DNA of 8,147 nucleotides, taken from the NCBI GenBank assembly GCA_937899715.1, contig CALCNX010000152.1, forward strand, positions 1 to 8,147, in the 5' to 3' direction. Numbering within the stretch: position 1 is the first letter of the stretch; every line of letters begins with the position of its first letter. Source of the DNA: an uncultured bacterium. GTDB taxonomy: Bacteria; Bacteroidota; Ignavibacteria; Kapaibacteriales; UBA4661. The notes beneath the pieces are model-generated. The model was not told the DNA's origin. It saw only the letters and a program-made list of their open reading frames with translations, and made no database searches. Positions 1 through 6,702 of the stretch are shown one piece after another. The position numbers and the translations under genes were made by a program.

Positions 1-21
1 CGGGCTTTGCCCGCTTTTTTT
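1..21 (+). terminator. Intrinsic terminator-like hairpin at window edge
   Basis: A 5-bp GC stem (CGGGC / GCCCG, loop TTT, positions 1-13) is followed by C and seven Ts. This is the shape of a rho-independent terminator for a plus-strand gene ending left of the window. Read on the minus strand, the same stem is preceded by an A-run and starts about 25 bp after the stop codon of the large sensor gene, so it may be bidirectional. The left side of the stem is cut by the window edge, so its full length and any T-run for the minus direction cannot be seen. Confidence 0.55.
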
Positions 22-38
22 ACCTACTTTCCGACTTT

Positions 39-3000
39 TCAAACAAGCTCTAAGAGCAGACGAAAAACTTGTTGTTCTTCATCATTGAGCAATGACGCAA
101 GATGCGGCAAATTTTGTAAGACAGTCGCCAGAGCAGTTGCAAGGCTCGAAGCCGAAGATTTGATAGCACCAAGGGGCGTATTGATTTCGTGGGCGATTCC
201 GGCAATAAGATGCCCCAAAGCAGCGAGTTTTTCGGATTCGACTAATTGTTCTTGTGCAGTGCGCAGGTCTCGCAGAGTGTCGTTCAGTGCGCGGTACGCA
301 CGGGCATTATCGAGAGCAATAGCTGTGTAACTTGCTAAGGTCTGCAAGATAACGATATGGTGTGGTTTATACGCATTTTTTTCATAGCTCTGCGTCGTAA
401 TAAGCCCTAGCACACGGTCTTCCACCAAAAGCGGCAAATAGAGCAGAGAGCCGGGTTCTTTTGAGGTCGTGCCGTCCTCCAATTCATAGTCTGTATCAAA
501 AGTTGTTATCTCGGTAATATATTGTCCGGCATCCAGAGCCATGTCGTTAATCACAATGGGGCTTTTGTGTTCGATACACCAAACAGGAAGCTGGTTCTTG
601 CCGCTCATATCCCGAATATATGGACGATAGCGTTTGCCTGCCTCAATAGCGAATTGGTACTCAATGACGTTTTGCTCTGGGTGATACAACCCGATGCCAA
701 ATATGGTGGCATCCATGAGTTCATTTACTGCTTGATAGACAATAAGAAGAATCTTTTCCAGTTCCAGCGTTGCGGTGATTTTTTGCCCAATACCACTCAG
801 AATTTTGATGTTCTCATATGAATCCGCAAGTCGCGTGTGTGCTACTTGTATTGCCTGAGCTTGCTGCTCCACAATTTCTTTTTGGTGCAAAATTTCCATG
901 TTTGCCGCACTCTGTTCTCCGTAGAGTTTGCTGAGTTCATCACGGTCGCGCTGGCTTTGTTCGTAGAGAATTGCATTGCTGAGACTACCGCTCAACTGTT
1001 TGCTGACCGAGCTCAAAAATTCAATATCCTTGCCGGAAAGGTCGGTAGGGTGAAATACGCTGACAAAAACAATAGTTCCTTGCAAGCCCGTAGCAGTCTC
1101 AAGCGGAAATGAAATCCAAGAAGCAATCGGCGATATTGAATAAATTTCACGGTCGGCGGGCAACATCTCATCACTTTCGCGTAAACTCGGCACGTAAAAA
1201 TGCTCCTTTTGACGGACAACCATAGTCGTAAGGCTGCGACGCTCGTGCAAGGGAATGTAAATCGAACGATAGCGCTCCACATCTTCGGGATGAACCCCAG
1301 CGCCATAGATTCCGTAAATGTCAAGAGTCCCGCGCTCGGGGTTCACGGTCTGAATAATTGTCTTACTAAAGGTAAATCGCTCCCGAATCACCGAAAGAAC
1401 GCGCTCCATGAGAACCTCAATATCCAGCGTTGAAGCAGCCGCGCTGATAATATCGTTCCGGCGGCGAATATCGTCGTTTATCTCACGCAATTCCGTCTCT
1501 TGCTGGTGTAGTTCATTGTAGAGGCGGGCATTGTTGATAGCTGTCGCCATTTGTACTACATACACACCAAATTTTTTAACTTGTGTTTCGGTTAAAGGAT
1601 TGAACTCGCCCGAAGTATAAAATTGAACTGTTCCGATAGTCTTGCCTTGTATTTCAAGCGGATATAACACGGCAGAACTAAATTTGATTAATTTCTGCCA
1701 CGCGCGGTCAGCCGGAAGCATTGGAGCAGATTCAATAAAAGGCACATAAACCGTTTTCTTTTTAGTAAAGACATAAGTTGTTATGCTGTCTTTCGATTCT
1801 ACGGAGATTTTCATTTCGTTCGTGGCGGCAAGAACTTCCGGTGTGACCAAATCACCGTAGATTGCATAATGCTTCAGCACTTGTTCCTCCGTATCAAATA
1901 GCCCGATGCTGATTGTTCTAAAAGCTGAATACTCAGGCGAGGCAGCAAGCGCCGCAAGAACAGACTGCATGATGGCTTCCACGTCAAGCGTTGAATTGAC
2001 CTGACGCGCCAACTCGTTCAGCTCCCTCAACTCCGCCTCTTGCTGATGGACTTCATCGTAGAGGCGGGCATTGTTGATGGCGGCGGCTATTTGGGTGACG
2101 TACACGCCAAATTTTTCTACTTGACCTTCTTGCAAAGGATAGGTCTTTCCGGATGTATAAAACTGAACCGTTCCAATACTTTCTCCTTGTACGACAAGTG
2201 GATACATGACGACCGAAGAAAATTTCATTTTTTCGTACCACGCCCTGTCGGTCGGTCGCATTTCGTTTGGGTCTGCATAAGGCACATAATAGGGTTTCTT
2301 TTTAGAAAAAACATATGTGGCTATACTTTCTTGGCGCTCGACGGAAATTATGACCTGAGAGCTATACGCAAAAACTTCGGGGGTGATTAAAGCGCCGGAC
2401 ATGGCGTACAATTTCAGGACACGTTCTTGCGGGTCGTACAGTATAATGCTGATGGTCGTAAATGCCGCATATTCCGGTAACGTGGCAAGTGCTGCGAGTA
2501 CTGTTCGCATGATAGCTTCTACATCGAGCTTTGAATTGACCTGACGCGCCAGTTCGTTCATCTCGCGTAGTTCTGCCTCGTGCTGGTGTAGCTCATCGTA
2601 AAGAAGGGCATTATTGATTGCAGCAGCTATCTGGGTAACATACATACCGAACTTTTTCACTTGCTCGTTATTCAAGCGTTTATACTCGCCGATGGTATAA
2701 AAGTTTGCTGTGCCTATGACGTTACCGCCAACCTCTAGGGGATACAATACGGCTGAGGTAAACCTAAAGATATCGTACATTCGGCGGTCGGTAGGGCGGA
2801 GCATCATCGGCACTACAAAGGGCGCGTAGTAGGGTTTATTTTGAGCAAAAACGTATGTAATCAGGCTTTCCTTTTTGGGAACGGAGAAAACAAGGTCGCC
2901 CATAGCTGCTCTTTTCTCCGGCGTTTCCATATCGCCATAGCCTTTGTACAGTTTTATTTGCTCGCTTTCGGGGTCGTAGATATGGATGCTGATGGTAGAG

Positions 3001-5648
3001 AAGGCAGAAAATTCCCTTGAAGCCGCAAGCGTAGAAAGAATCGTTTGCATGATAGCATCTACATCAAAAGTAGAGTTCACCTGACGTGCCAATTCATTAC
3101 TGACACGAAGTTCTTCCGAGCGCTCGGCAACGGTGCGTTCCAGAATGATAGCTCGCCTATTCACACGAAACATTCGCCACCGATAAATGCCAAATGCACT
3201 TCCCAGAATGACCGCTATTGCTGCTAAGCGAAACCACCACGTCTGCCACCATGCGGGAAGGATATGAATGGTTATTACTGCGGGTTTCGTATTCCAAACG
3301 CCATCGGCATTTGCCACTTTTACCATAAGGCGGTATTTGTTCGGCGGAAGATTTGTATAGGTTATCCATCGCTCGGTTTTGCCTTGTGTCCAGCCGGTGT
3401 CCACCCCTTCCAGATGCCATGAATAGACGTTGCGCTTGGGAGCGGTAAAGTCTAACGCCGCCGCTTCGATGCTGATGTTGTTTTGCTGATAACTCAGTTC
3501 AATATTATCTTGATATGCGACGAAATACGTGCTGTCTTTGCCGATGGTGCGTAGATTTACGATTGCCGCCGGAGGTGGTGTCGGATTTGGGCGTAACAAG
3601 GAAGGGAAAAAACTATTCACACCACCAGTGCCGCCGAAAAACATCTCGCCGCTCTTACTTTTGAAAAATGAACGTCGGTTAAATTCTTTGCCCTGTAAAC
3701 CATATTCCGTGTCGTAGCGTTGAATAGCTCCTGTTTGCGGGTGATAAGCGCATAATCCATCATCGGTGCTAATCCACAAGAGACCTTGCTCATCTTCCAG
3801 TATTGCGTAGCAATTATCATGGGGCAAACCGTTGTCAATGGTTATCCTGGTGAATGTATCGTCTTGGCGGTTGTATCGTGCTATACCGCCACCTTTGGTG
3901 GCAAACCATAAATCACCATTGCGGGTTTCTGTTATGAAAGTAATAAAGTTGTCGCCGATGGTCGAAGGATTAGTGCGGTCACATTCATAGCGGCGTAGGG
4001 CTTTGCTTGCTGTGTCATAGCGGAATACTCCCGTGTTATCTGCTATCCACAGCTCCCCCAAACGGTCTTCGAGAACAGCCTGAACAAAATTCGGAAATTC
4101 ACCTTTGCTTGTTTGTGCGGTAAATTCTTGTACTGTCCGGCGGTCAGGAGAAATGGTACAAAGACGAAACGCATTTGCCCTTCCAATCCAAAGATTTCCC
4201 GTTCGGTCGGCAGAAATGCTCACCACATCGGAGATAGTGTTCATGCCGGATGAGCCGACACCGGAAAACGTGCGAAAACCTCGTTCAGGGTGCGCGGGGT
4301 CGAAAGTTTGTAACAAGCCGCCACCAAAATTTGAGCCTACCCAAATCAAGCCCTTGTTGTCTTGATGGAGTGCCCATACATTATGACCCCGAAGAGCATT
4401 TGCCTTTTGTGGGTTTGCGTGGTAGCGAGTAACGATGCCACTACGTCGGTCAATTTTATTCAATCCACCGCCTTGTATCCCAATCCACAGATTGTAATTG
4501 GTATCTTCAATAATCCCTCGCGCATAATTACCGCTCAGGCTGTTGGAATCAAGTGGATTGTGGCGATAGAGCTTAAATCGGTATTTGTAGGGACTGTATC
4601 GTACAAGACCCCATTGTGGAGTAACAAGCCAAAGAACGCCCGAACGGTCTTCATAAAGAGGACCGGGGCCCGCCCACGGTTTCGTAATAAGAGATGATTC
4701 GGACGGTACGGTCGGCTCACACCGATGGACTGTCTCCGCCCTTATATCAAGTCTGAAAAGCGCCTTCCATGTCCGAAACCAAACGCGGTCAGGGGCAGCA
4801 TTCACAATAGACACCGCAATACCCGTTCCCGAAAAGTTATTCATGGAGAACTCTGCTACTGTTCTTCCGATGCGAACATCCATGGCGTAAAGAACGTGAC
4901 TGGCTACAAACCATAATGTATCGCTGCCCGAATTGAGAAATACTTCGATACCTGCGGGCGATGGAAAGGGAGCTGGAATAAAAGCCCCGCTGCGTCCATC
5001 GAAGCGAAACAACCCTTCTTTTTGTTTGAGCCAAAGATTACCCGAAGCATCAAGTGCCGTATTATCTGAAGCATCAAGCGCTGTAGAAAAATCTTTCAAA
5101 TTATACCGTTGCCGGACTCGACCCGTCCTTTTATCGAAATGATGAAGGATGTTTCCGGCTACAACCCACAGCCGTCCTTGCGCATCTGTTTGTATACTTT
5201 GGATATTATCATCTGCTAAAGAACTTGGGTCGTCGCTGTGATAGACATATCGAGTAAAGGTGTTTCGAGTAGGGTCGAATCGGTTCAAACCGCCCGCCGT
5301 ACCAACCCATAGCGTACCTTCGTTATCCTCGCATAATGCTTTCACGACATTGTGCGATAACGAAAAAGGATTATTTGGTTGTCGTTCCAGCAATCTGAAT
5401 GTACCGTCATACCGATAGAGTCCATTTTCTGTACCAATCCACATCACACCGATTTTGTCCTGCAAAAAGCGGGTCGGCATAGCATTGCTATAACCCTGTT
5501 CGGGTGTAAAGTATTCGACCGGAAAATCGTTGTAGCCCGGCTGACCCCAAAGAACTGCCGAAGAAACAAAGATTAACCATATATGCACTACAAACCGAGC
5601 AGTTCTTATGGTAAATAATGGCTTTTGACGTGCGAGAAATGATGTCAT
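39..5648 (-). CDS. Giant HTCS-like sensor: 14-blade Reg_prop/Y_Y_Y, TM, five GAF, HisKA, no HATPase
   Basis: Predicted membrane sensor of 1869 residues. A signal peptide (hydrophobic core about 19-35) precedes fourteen Reg_prop-type blades between about 60 and 682, each with a D-x-x-G-x-L-W-(I/V)-G-like core; this fits two seven-bladed propellers as in periplasmic domains of Bacteroidota hybrid two-component systems. A Y_Y_Y domain (about 710-797) and one membrane helix (about 804-823) follow. The cytoplasmic part has a short linker helix, GAF1-3 (851-1030, 1031-1210, 1211-1390), a divergent GAF4 (about 1391-1565), a coiled-coil-like stretch (about 1566-1615), GAF5 (about 1616-1785) and a HisKA segment with the H-box LIAGIAHEINTPLGA (phosphoacceptor His1820). 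The protein ends 49 residues after that histidine, so the HATPase_c domain is absent, and so are REC and AraC domains of classic HTCS. An in-frame TGA lies directly before ATG 5648, fixing the upstream limit of the start. Function as a kinase on its own is doubtful; ligand unknown. Confidence 0.93.
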   Translation of the reverse strand: MTSFLARQKPLFTIRTARFVVHIWLIFVSSAVLWGQPGYNDFPVEYFTPEQGYSNAMPTRFLQDKIGVMWIGTENGLYRYDGTFRLLERQPNNPFSLSHNVVKALCEDNEGTLWVGTAGGLNRFDPTRNTFTRYVYHSDDPSSLADDNIQSIQTDAQGRLWVVAGNILHHFDKRTGRVRQRYNLKDFSTALDASDNTALDASGNLWLKQKEGLFRFDGRSGAFIPAPFPSPAGIEVFLNSGSDTLWFVASHVLYAMDVRIGRTVAEFSMNNFSGTGIAVSIVNAAPDRVWFRTWKALFRLDIRAETVHRCEPTVPSESSLITKPWAGPGPLYEDRSGVLWLVTPQWGLVRYSPYKYRFKLYRHNPLDSNSLSGNYARGIIEDTNYNLWIGIQGGGLNKIDRRSGIVTRYHANPQKANALRGHNVWALHQDNKGLIWVGSNFGGGLLQTFDPAHPERGFRTFSGVGSSGMNTISDVVSISADRTGNLWIGRANAFRLCTISPDRRTVQEFTAQTSKGEFPNFVQAVLEDRLGELWIADNTGVFRYDTASKALRRYECDRTNPSTIGDNFITFITETRNGDLWFATKGGGIARYNRQDDTFTRITIDNGLPHDNCYAILEDEQGLLWISTDDGLCAYHPQTGAIQRYDTEYGLQGKEFNRRSFFKSKSGEMFFGGTGGVNSFFPSLLRPNPTPPPAAIVNLRTIGKDSTYFVAYQDNIELSYQQNNISIEAAALDFTAPKRNVYSWHLEGVDTGWTQGKTERWITYTNLPPNKYRLMVKVANADGVWNTKPAVITIHILPAWWQTWWFRLAAIAVILGSAFGIYRWRMFRVNRRAIILERTVAERSEELRVSNELARQVNSTFDVDAIMQTILSTLAASREFSAFSTISIHIYDPESEQIKLYKGYGDMETPEKRAAMGDLVFSVPKKESLITYVFAQNKPYYAPFVVPMMLRPTDRRMYDIFRFTSAVLYPLEVGGNVIGTANFYTIGEYKRLNNEQVKKFGMYVTQIAAAINNALLYDELHQHEAELREMNELARQVNSKLDVEAIMRTVLAALATLPEYAAFTTISIILYDPQERVLKLYAMSGALITPEVFAYSSQVIISVERQESIATYVFSKKKPYYVPYADPNEMRPTDRAWYEKMKFSSVVMYPLVVQGESIGTVQFYTSGKTYPLQEGQVEKFGVYVTQIAAAINNARLYDEVHQQEAELRELNELARQVNSTLDVEAIMQSVLAALAASPEYSAFRTISIGLFDTEEQVLKHYAIYGDLVTPEVLAATNEMKISVESKDSITTYVFTKKKTVYVPFIESAPMLPADRAWQKLIKFSSAVLYPLEIQGKTIGTVQFYTSGEFNPLTETQVKKFGVYVVQMATAINNARLYNELHQQETELREINDDIRRRNDIISAAASTLDIEVLMERVLSVIRERFTFSKTIIQTVNPERGTLDIYGIYGAGVHPEDVERYRSIYIPLHERRSLTTMVVRQKEHFYVPSLRESDEMLPADREIYSISPIASWISFPLETATGLQGTIVFVSVFHPTDLSGKDIEFLSSVSKQLSGSLSNAILYEQSQRDRDELSKLYGEQSAANMEILHQKEIVEQQAQAIQVAHTRLADSYENIKILSGIGQKITATLELEKILLIVYQAVNELMDATIFGIGLYHPEQNVIEYQFAIEAGKRYRPYIRDMSGKNQLPVWCIEHKSPIVINDMALDAGQYITEITTFDTDYELEDGTTSKEPGSLLYLPLLVEDRVLGLITTQSYEKNAYKPHHIVILQTLASYTAIALDNARAYRALNDTLRDLRTAQEQLVESEKLAALGHLIAGIAHEINTPLGAIKSSASSLATALATVLQNLPHLASLLNDEEQQVFRLLLELV
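1479..3098 (-). repeat. Three in-register 540-bp tandem repeats encoding GAF1-3
   Basis: Within the sensor gene the same 540-bp unit (180 codons) occurs three times without any length change. Each unit starts with the residues NELARQVNS (851, 1031, 1211) and ends with a heptad-like helix H-Q-x-E-x-E-L-R-E. At DNA level, the segment beginning TGCTG recurs at 1501, 2041 and 2581 on the plus strand. Units 2 and 3 share about 65% of residues by my hand count. Unit-to-unit differences are spread out, so the duplication is not brand new but has kept an exact register. This is a coding repeat, not a mobile element. Confidence 0.9.
5044..5085 (-). repeat. Short 24-bp-period duplication in propeller 1
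   Basis: The 18-mer GAAGCATCAAGTGCCGTA (5044-5061, plus strand) is followed 24 bp later by a copy with two changes (5068-5085). It encodes T-A-L-D-A-S twice (residues about 189-202) just before the fourth blade of the first propeller. The period is a multiple of three, so the frame is kept; the result is an insertion of about eight residues in an inter-blade loop. Confidence 0.75.
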
Positions 5649-5662
5649 TCAATTCATTCTTT

Positions 5663-5713
5663 CCCGTAAGGTTTTTCAACCGATAGAATCTTGAATTCAA
5701 CTATGCTTACGGG
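5663..5713 (-). promoter_or_regulatory. Leader inverted repeat that could mask the sensor's ribosome-binding region
   Basis: On the minus strand the leader contains CCCGTAAG (5713-5706) and, 35 nt later, its exact complement CTTACGGG (5670-5663). Between them lie ATAG/CTAT arms and the 10-bp palindrome TTGAATTCAA (5691-5700), so the RNA could form a nested hairpin. The distal arm contributes the GGG of GGGAAAG, the only purine-rich Shine-Dalgarno-like stretch before the sensor ATG at 5648. Folding would therefore be expected to affect translation. The pairing is seen directly; a regulatory role is inferred. Confidence 0.45.
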
Positions 5714-5744
5714 CAAATCTACTATCTTTTGGACAATTACCCAA
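5714..5744 (-). promoter_or_regulatory. Bacteroidota-type promoter for the sensor gene
   Basis: Minus strand: TTG (5744-5742), a 20-nt spacer, then TAGATTTG (5721-5714), matching the known Bacteroidota primary sigma pattern TTG-N19/20-TAnnTTTG exactly at the constrained positions. It lies 65 to 96 bp upstream of the sensor ATG and directly abuts the proximal arm of the leader inverted repeat, so transcription would begin within or just before that repeat. It starts just after the nitroreductase stop, which argues for separate transcription of the sensor. Confidence 0.5.
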
Positions 5745-5751
5745 TCCGATT

Positions 5752-6426
5752 TTACTCAAGAAAAATAGCAATCTCATCAAGCGATTTACGGTATATGTTC
5801 GGCACGAATGCTCCGTCGGCAGGGTATCCCACCACCAGCAACAAAAACGGTTTTTCGTTCTGTGGGCGACCGAGAATGTCATTGAGAAAATTCATCGGGC
5901 TTGGTGTGTGGGTGAGTGACGCAAGCCCTGCGTTGTGCAGTGCCGTTATCAGCATTCCCGTTGCGATGCCGACCGATTCGGAGACGTAATAATGCTTGAC
6001 TGCTCGTCCGTCGGGCAAGAGACCGTTTTTCTCGGCAAAAATTGCGATGAGATACGGAGCCGCTTCCAAAAAAGGTTTTTGGGAGTCCGTCCCAAGCGGA
6101 GCAAGTGCTTCCAGCCATTCCTTTGGCGCACGGCGTTCGTAGAAATCACGCTCTTCTTCTTCGGCTGCCATTCGTATTTGCCGTTTTATGTCGGCATTGG
6201 AAACCACTACAAAGCGCCATGGCTGCATATTTGCACCGCTCGGCGCTGTACCTGCGGCGCGAAGGCAATCTCGAATCACATCCGCAGAAACAGGGCGCTC
6301 CGAAAAATGACGCACTGTGCGGCGGCGCTGCAAGAAATGGTTAAATTCTGCCGCGCGAGTTTGCATCTCTTCCGGCGAGTATTCGCGGTAGCTCGAAAGA
6401 GGGATCATGTCTGGAGCTGGGGGCAT
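5752..6426 (-). CDS. Nitroreductase-fold flavoenzyme of the iodotyrosine deiodinase (IYD) type
   Basis: 224 residues, probably cytosolic, FMN-dependent homodimer by family. The FMN-binding R-R-R-T-V-R-H-F segment (34-41), the TAPSGANMQPW loop (60-70), LTHTP (171-175), VVGYP (198-202) and the C-terminal VPNIYRKSLDEI (208-219) follow the order of IYD rather than of generic nitroreductases. The residues equivalent to the IYD substrate-binding triad are present as Glu92, Tyr96 and Lys117, with the spacings 4 and 21 that I recall for human E157/Y161/K182. This suggests reductive dehalogenation of halogenated tyrosine or a related zwitterionic phenol, but the natural substrate in bacteria is unclear. 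There is no signal peptide or membrane segment. Met1 has no clear ribosome-binding site; Met7 (ATG near 6408) is an equally plausible start, because the conserved sequence begins at about I8-P9-L10. The sensor gene follows after 103 bp and the amidohydrolase precedes by 276 bp. Confidence 0.88.
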   Translation of the reverse strand: MPPAPDMIPLSSYREYSPEEMQTRAAEFNHFLQRRRTVRHFSERPVSADVIRDCLRAAGTAPSGANMQPWRFVVVSNADIKRQIRMAAEEEERDFYERRAPKEWLEALAPLGTDSQKPFLEAAPYLIAIFAEKNGLLPDGRAVKHYYVSESVGIATGMLITALHNAGLASLTHTPSPMNFLNDILGRPQNEKPFLLLVVGYPADGAFVPNIYRKSLDEIAIFLE

Positions 6427-6475
6427 TTTTTTTGATGGTAGTGAAAAAACAACAAGTAACTGAAGTTATGCTTTC

Positions 6476-6609
6476 TGAAATTCCCCTTCATTTATGAAGG
6501 GGTGTCAGTCCAGCGAAGCGAAGACTGAAGGGGTAGTTCGGCTCAAGACGAGGAAACACACCGTCCTCACTGCCGCTCGTACACCCCTCTTTGTTCCAAA
6601 GAGTGAAAT
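6476..6609. repeat. Hairpin-rich, MITE-like intergenic element
   Basis: This segment has two inversely placed terminal hairpins. The left one is CCCCTTCA-TTTA-TGAAGGGG (6483-6502) followed by TGT; the right one is preceded by ACACCC and is CTCTTTG-TTC-CAAAGAG (6587-6603). The outer sequences are imperfect inverted copies sharing AGGGGTGT / ACACCCCT. Inside is TCAGTC-N12-GACTGA (6505-6528) and a second TGAAGGGG (6526-6533). The hexamer TGAAAT stands at both ends (6476-6481 and 6604-6609) and could be a target duplication. No ORF of note is inside. It resembles small interspersed repeats found between genes in many bacteria; copy number in this genome is unknown. The left hairpin lacks a T-run and so is not a classic terminator. 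Confidence 0.5.
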
Positions 6610-6612
6610 CTC

Positions 6613-6642
6613 TTGACAAATTGTAATTTCAGCAAGTATATA
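6613..6642 (+). promoter_or_regulatory. Weak sigma70-like promoter pattern, antisense to the amidohydrolase
   Basis: TTGACA (6613-6618) is followed after 18 bp by TATATA (6637-6642) on the plus strand, where no gene follows; a transcript would run antisense into the 3' end of the amidohydrolase gene. The -10-like box lies inside a palindrome, which by itself creates TATA-rich sequence. If the organism uses the Bacteroidota promoter type, this pattern may be meaningless. Confidence 0.15.
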
Positions 6643-6646
6643 CTTG
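6633..6646. promoter_or_regulatory. 14-bp perfect palindrome, possible operator
   Basis: CAAGTATATACTTG is a perfect dyad in the gap between the amidohydrolase stop and the nitroreductase start, about 207 bp upstream of the latter. A palindrome of this size and composition is compatible with a dimeric regulator site, but no regulator gene is in the window and no second copy was noticed. The repeat element at 6476-6609 separates it from the nitroreductase. Confidence 0.3.
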
Positions 6647-6702
6647 TACAGTTGTCGTAAAAAAGTGGTATTCCTTACGCTGAAGCCTCATTTCCGAAAC
6701 CT

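Noticed and set aside
1..60. Frameshift hiding the HATPase domain right after the kinase stop
   Set aside because: The two alternative frames after the stop were read. One ends after a few codons and the other is open to the edge, but neither resembles the expected continuation of this kinase family. A frameshift is not excluded but is not supported.
1479..3098. CRISPR or non-coding satellite because of the regular 540-bp period
   Set aside because: The period is a multiple of three, lies fully inside one reading frame, and each unit reads as a complete GAF domain.
5935..6435. Plus-strand ORF of 166 codons opposite the nitroreductase
   Set aside because: It lies entirely over a gene with clear conserved motifs on the other strand, its translation shows no recognisable domain, and it is rich in Cys/Arg/His as expected from antisense reading.
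6483..6502. Intrinsic terminator for the amidohydrolase
   Set aside because: The hairpin is about 200 bp beyond the stop codon, has no T-run on either strand, and is better explained as one end of the repeat element.
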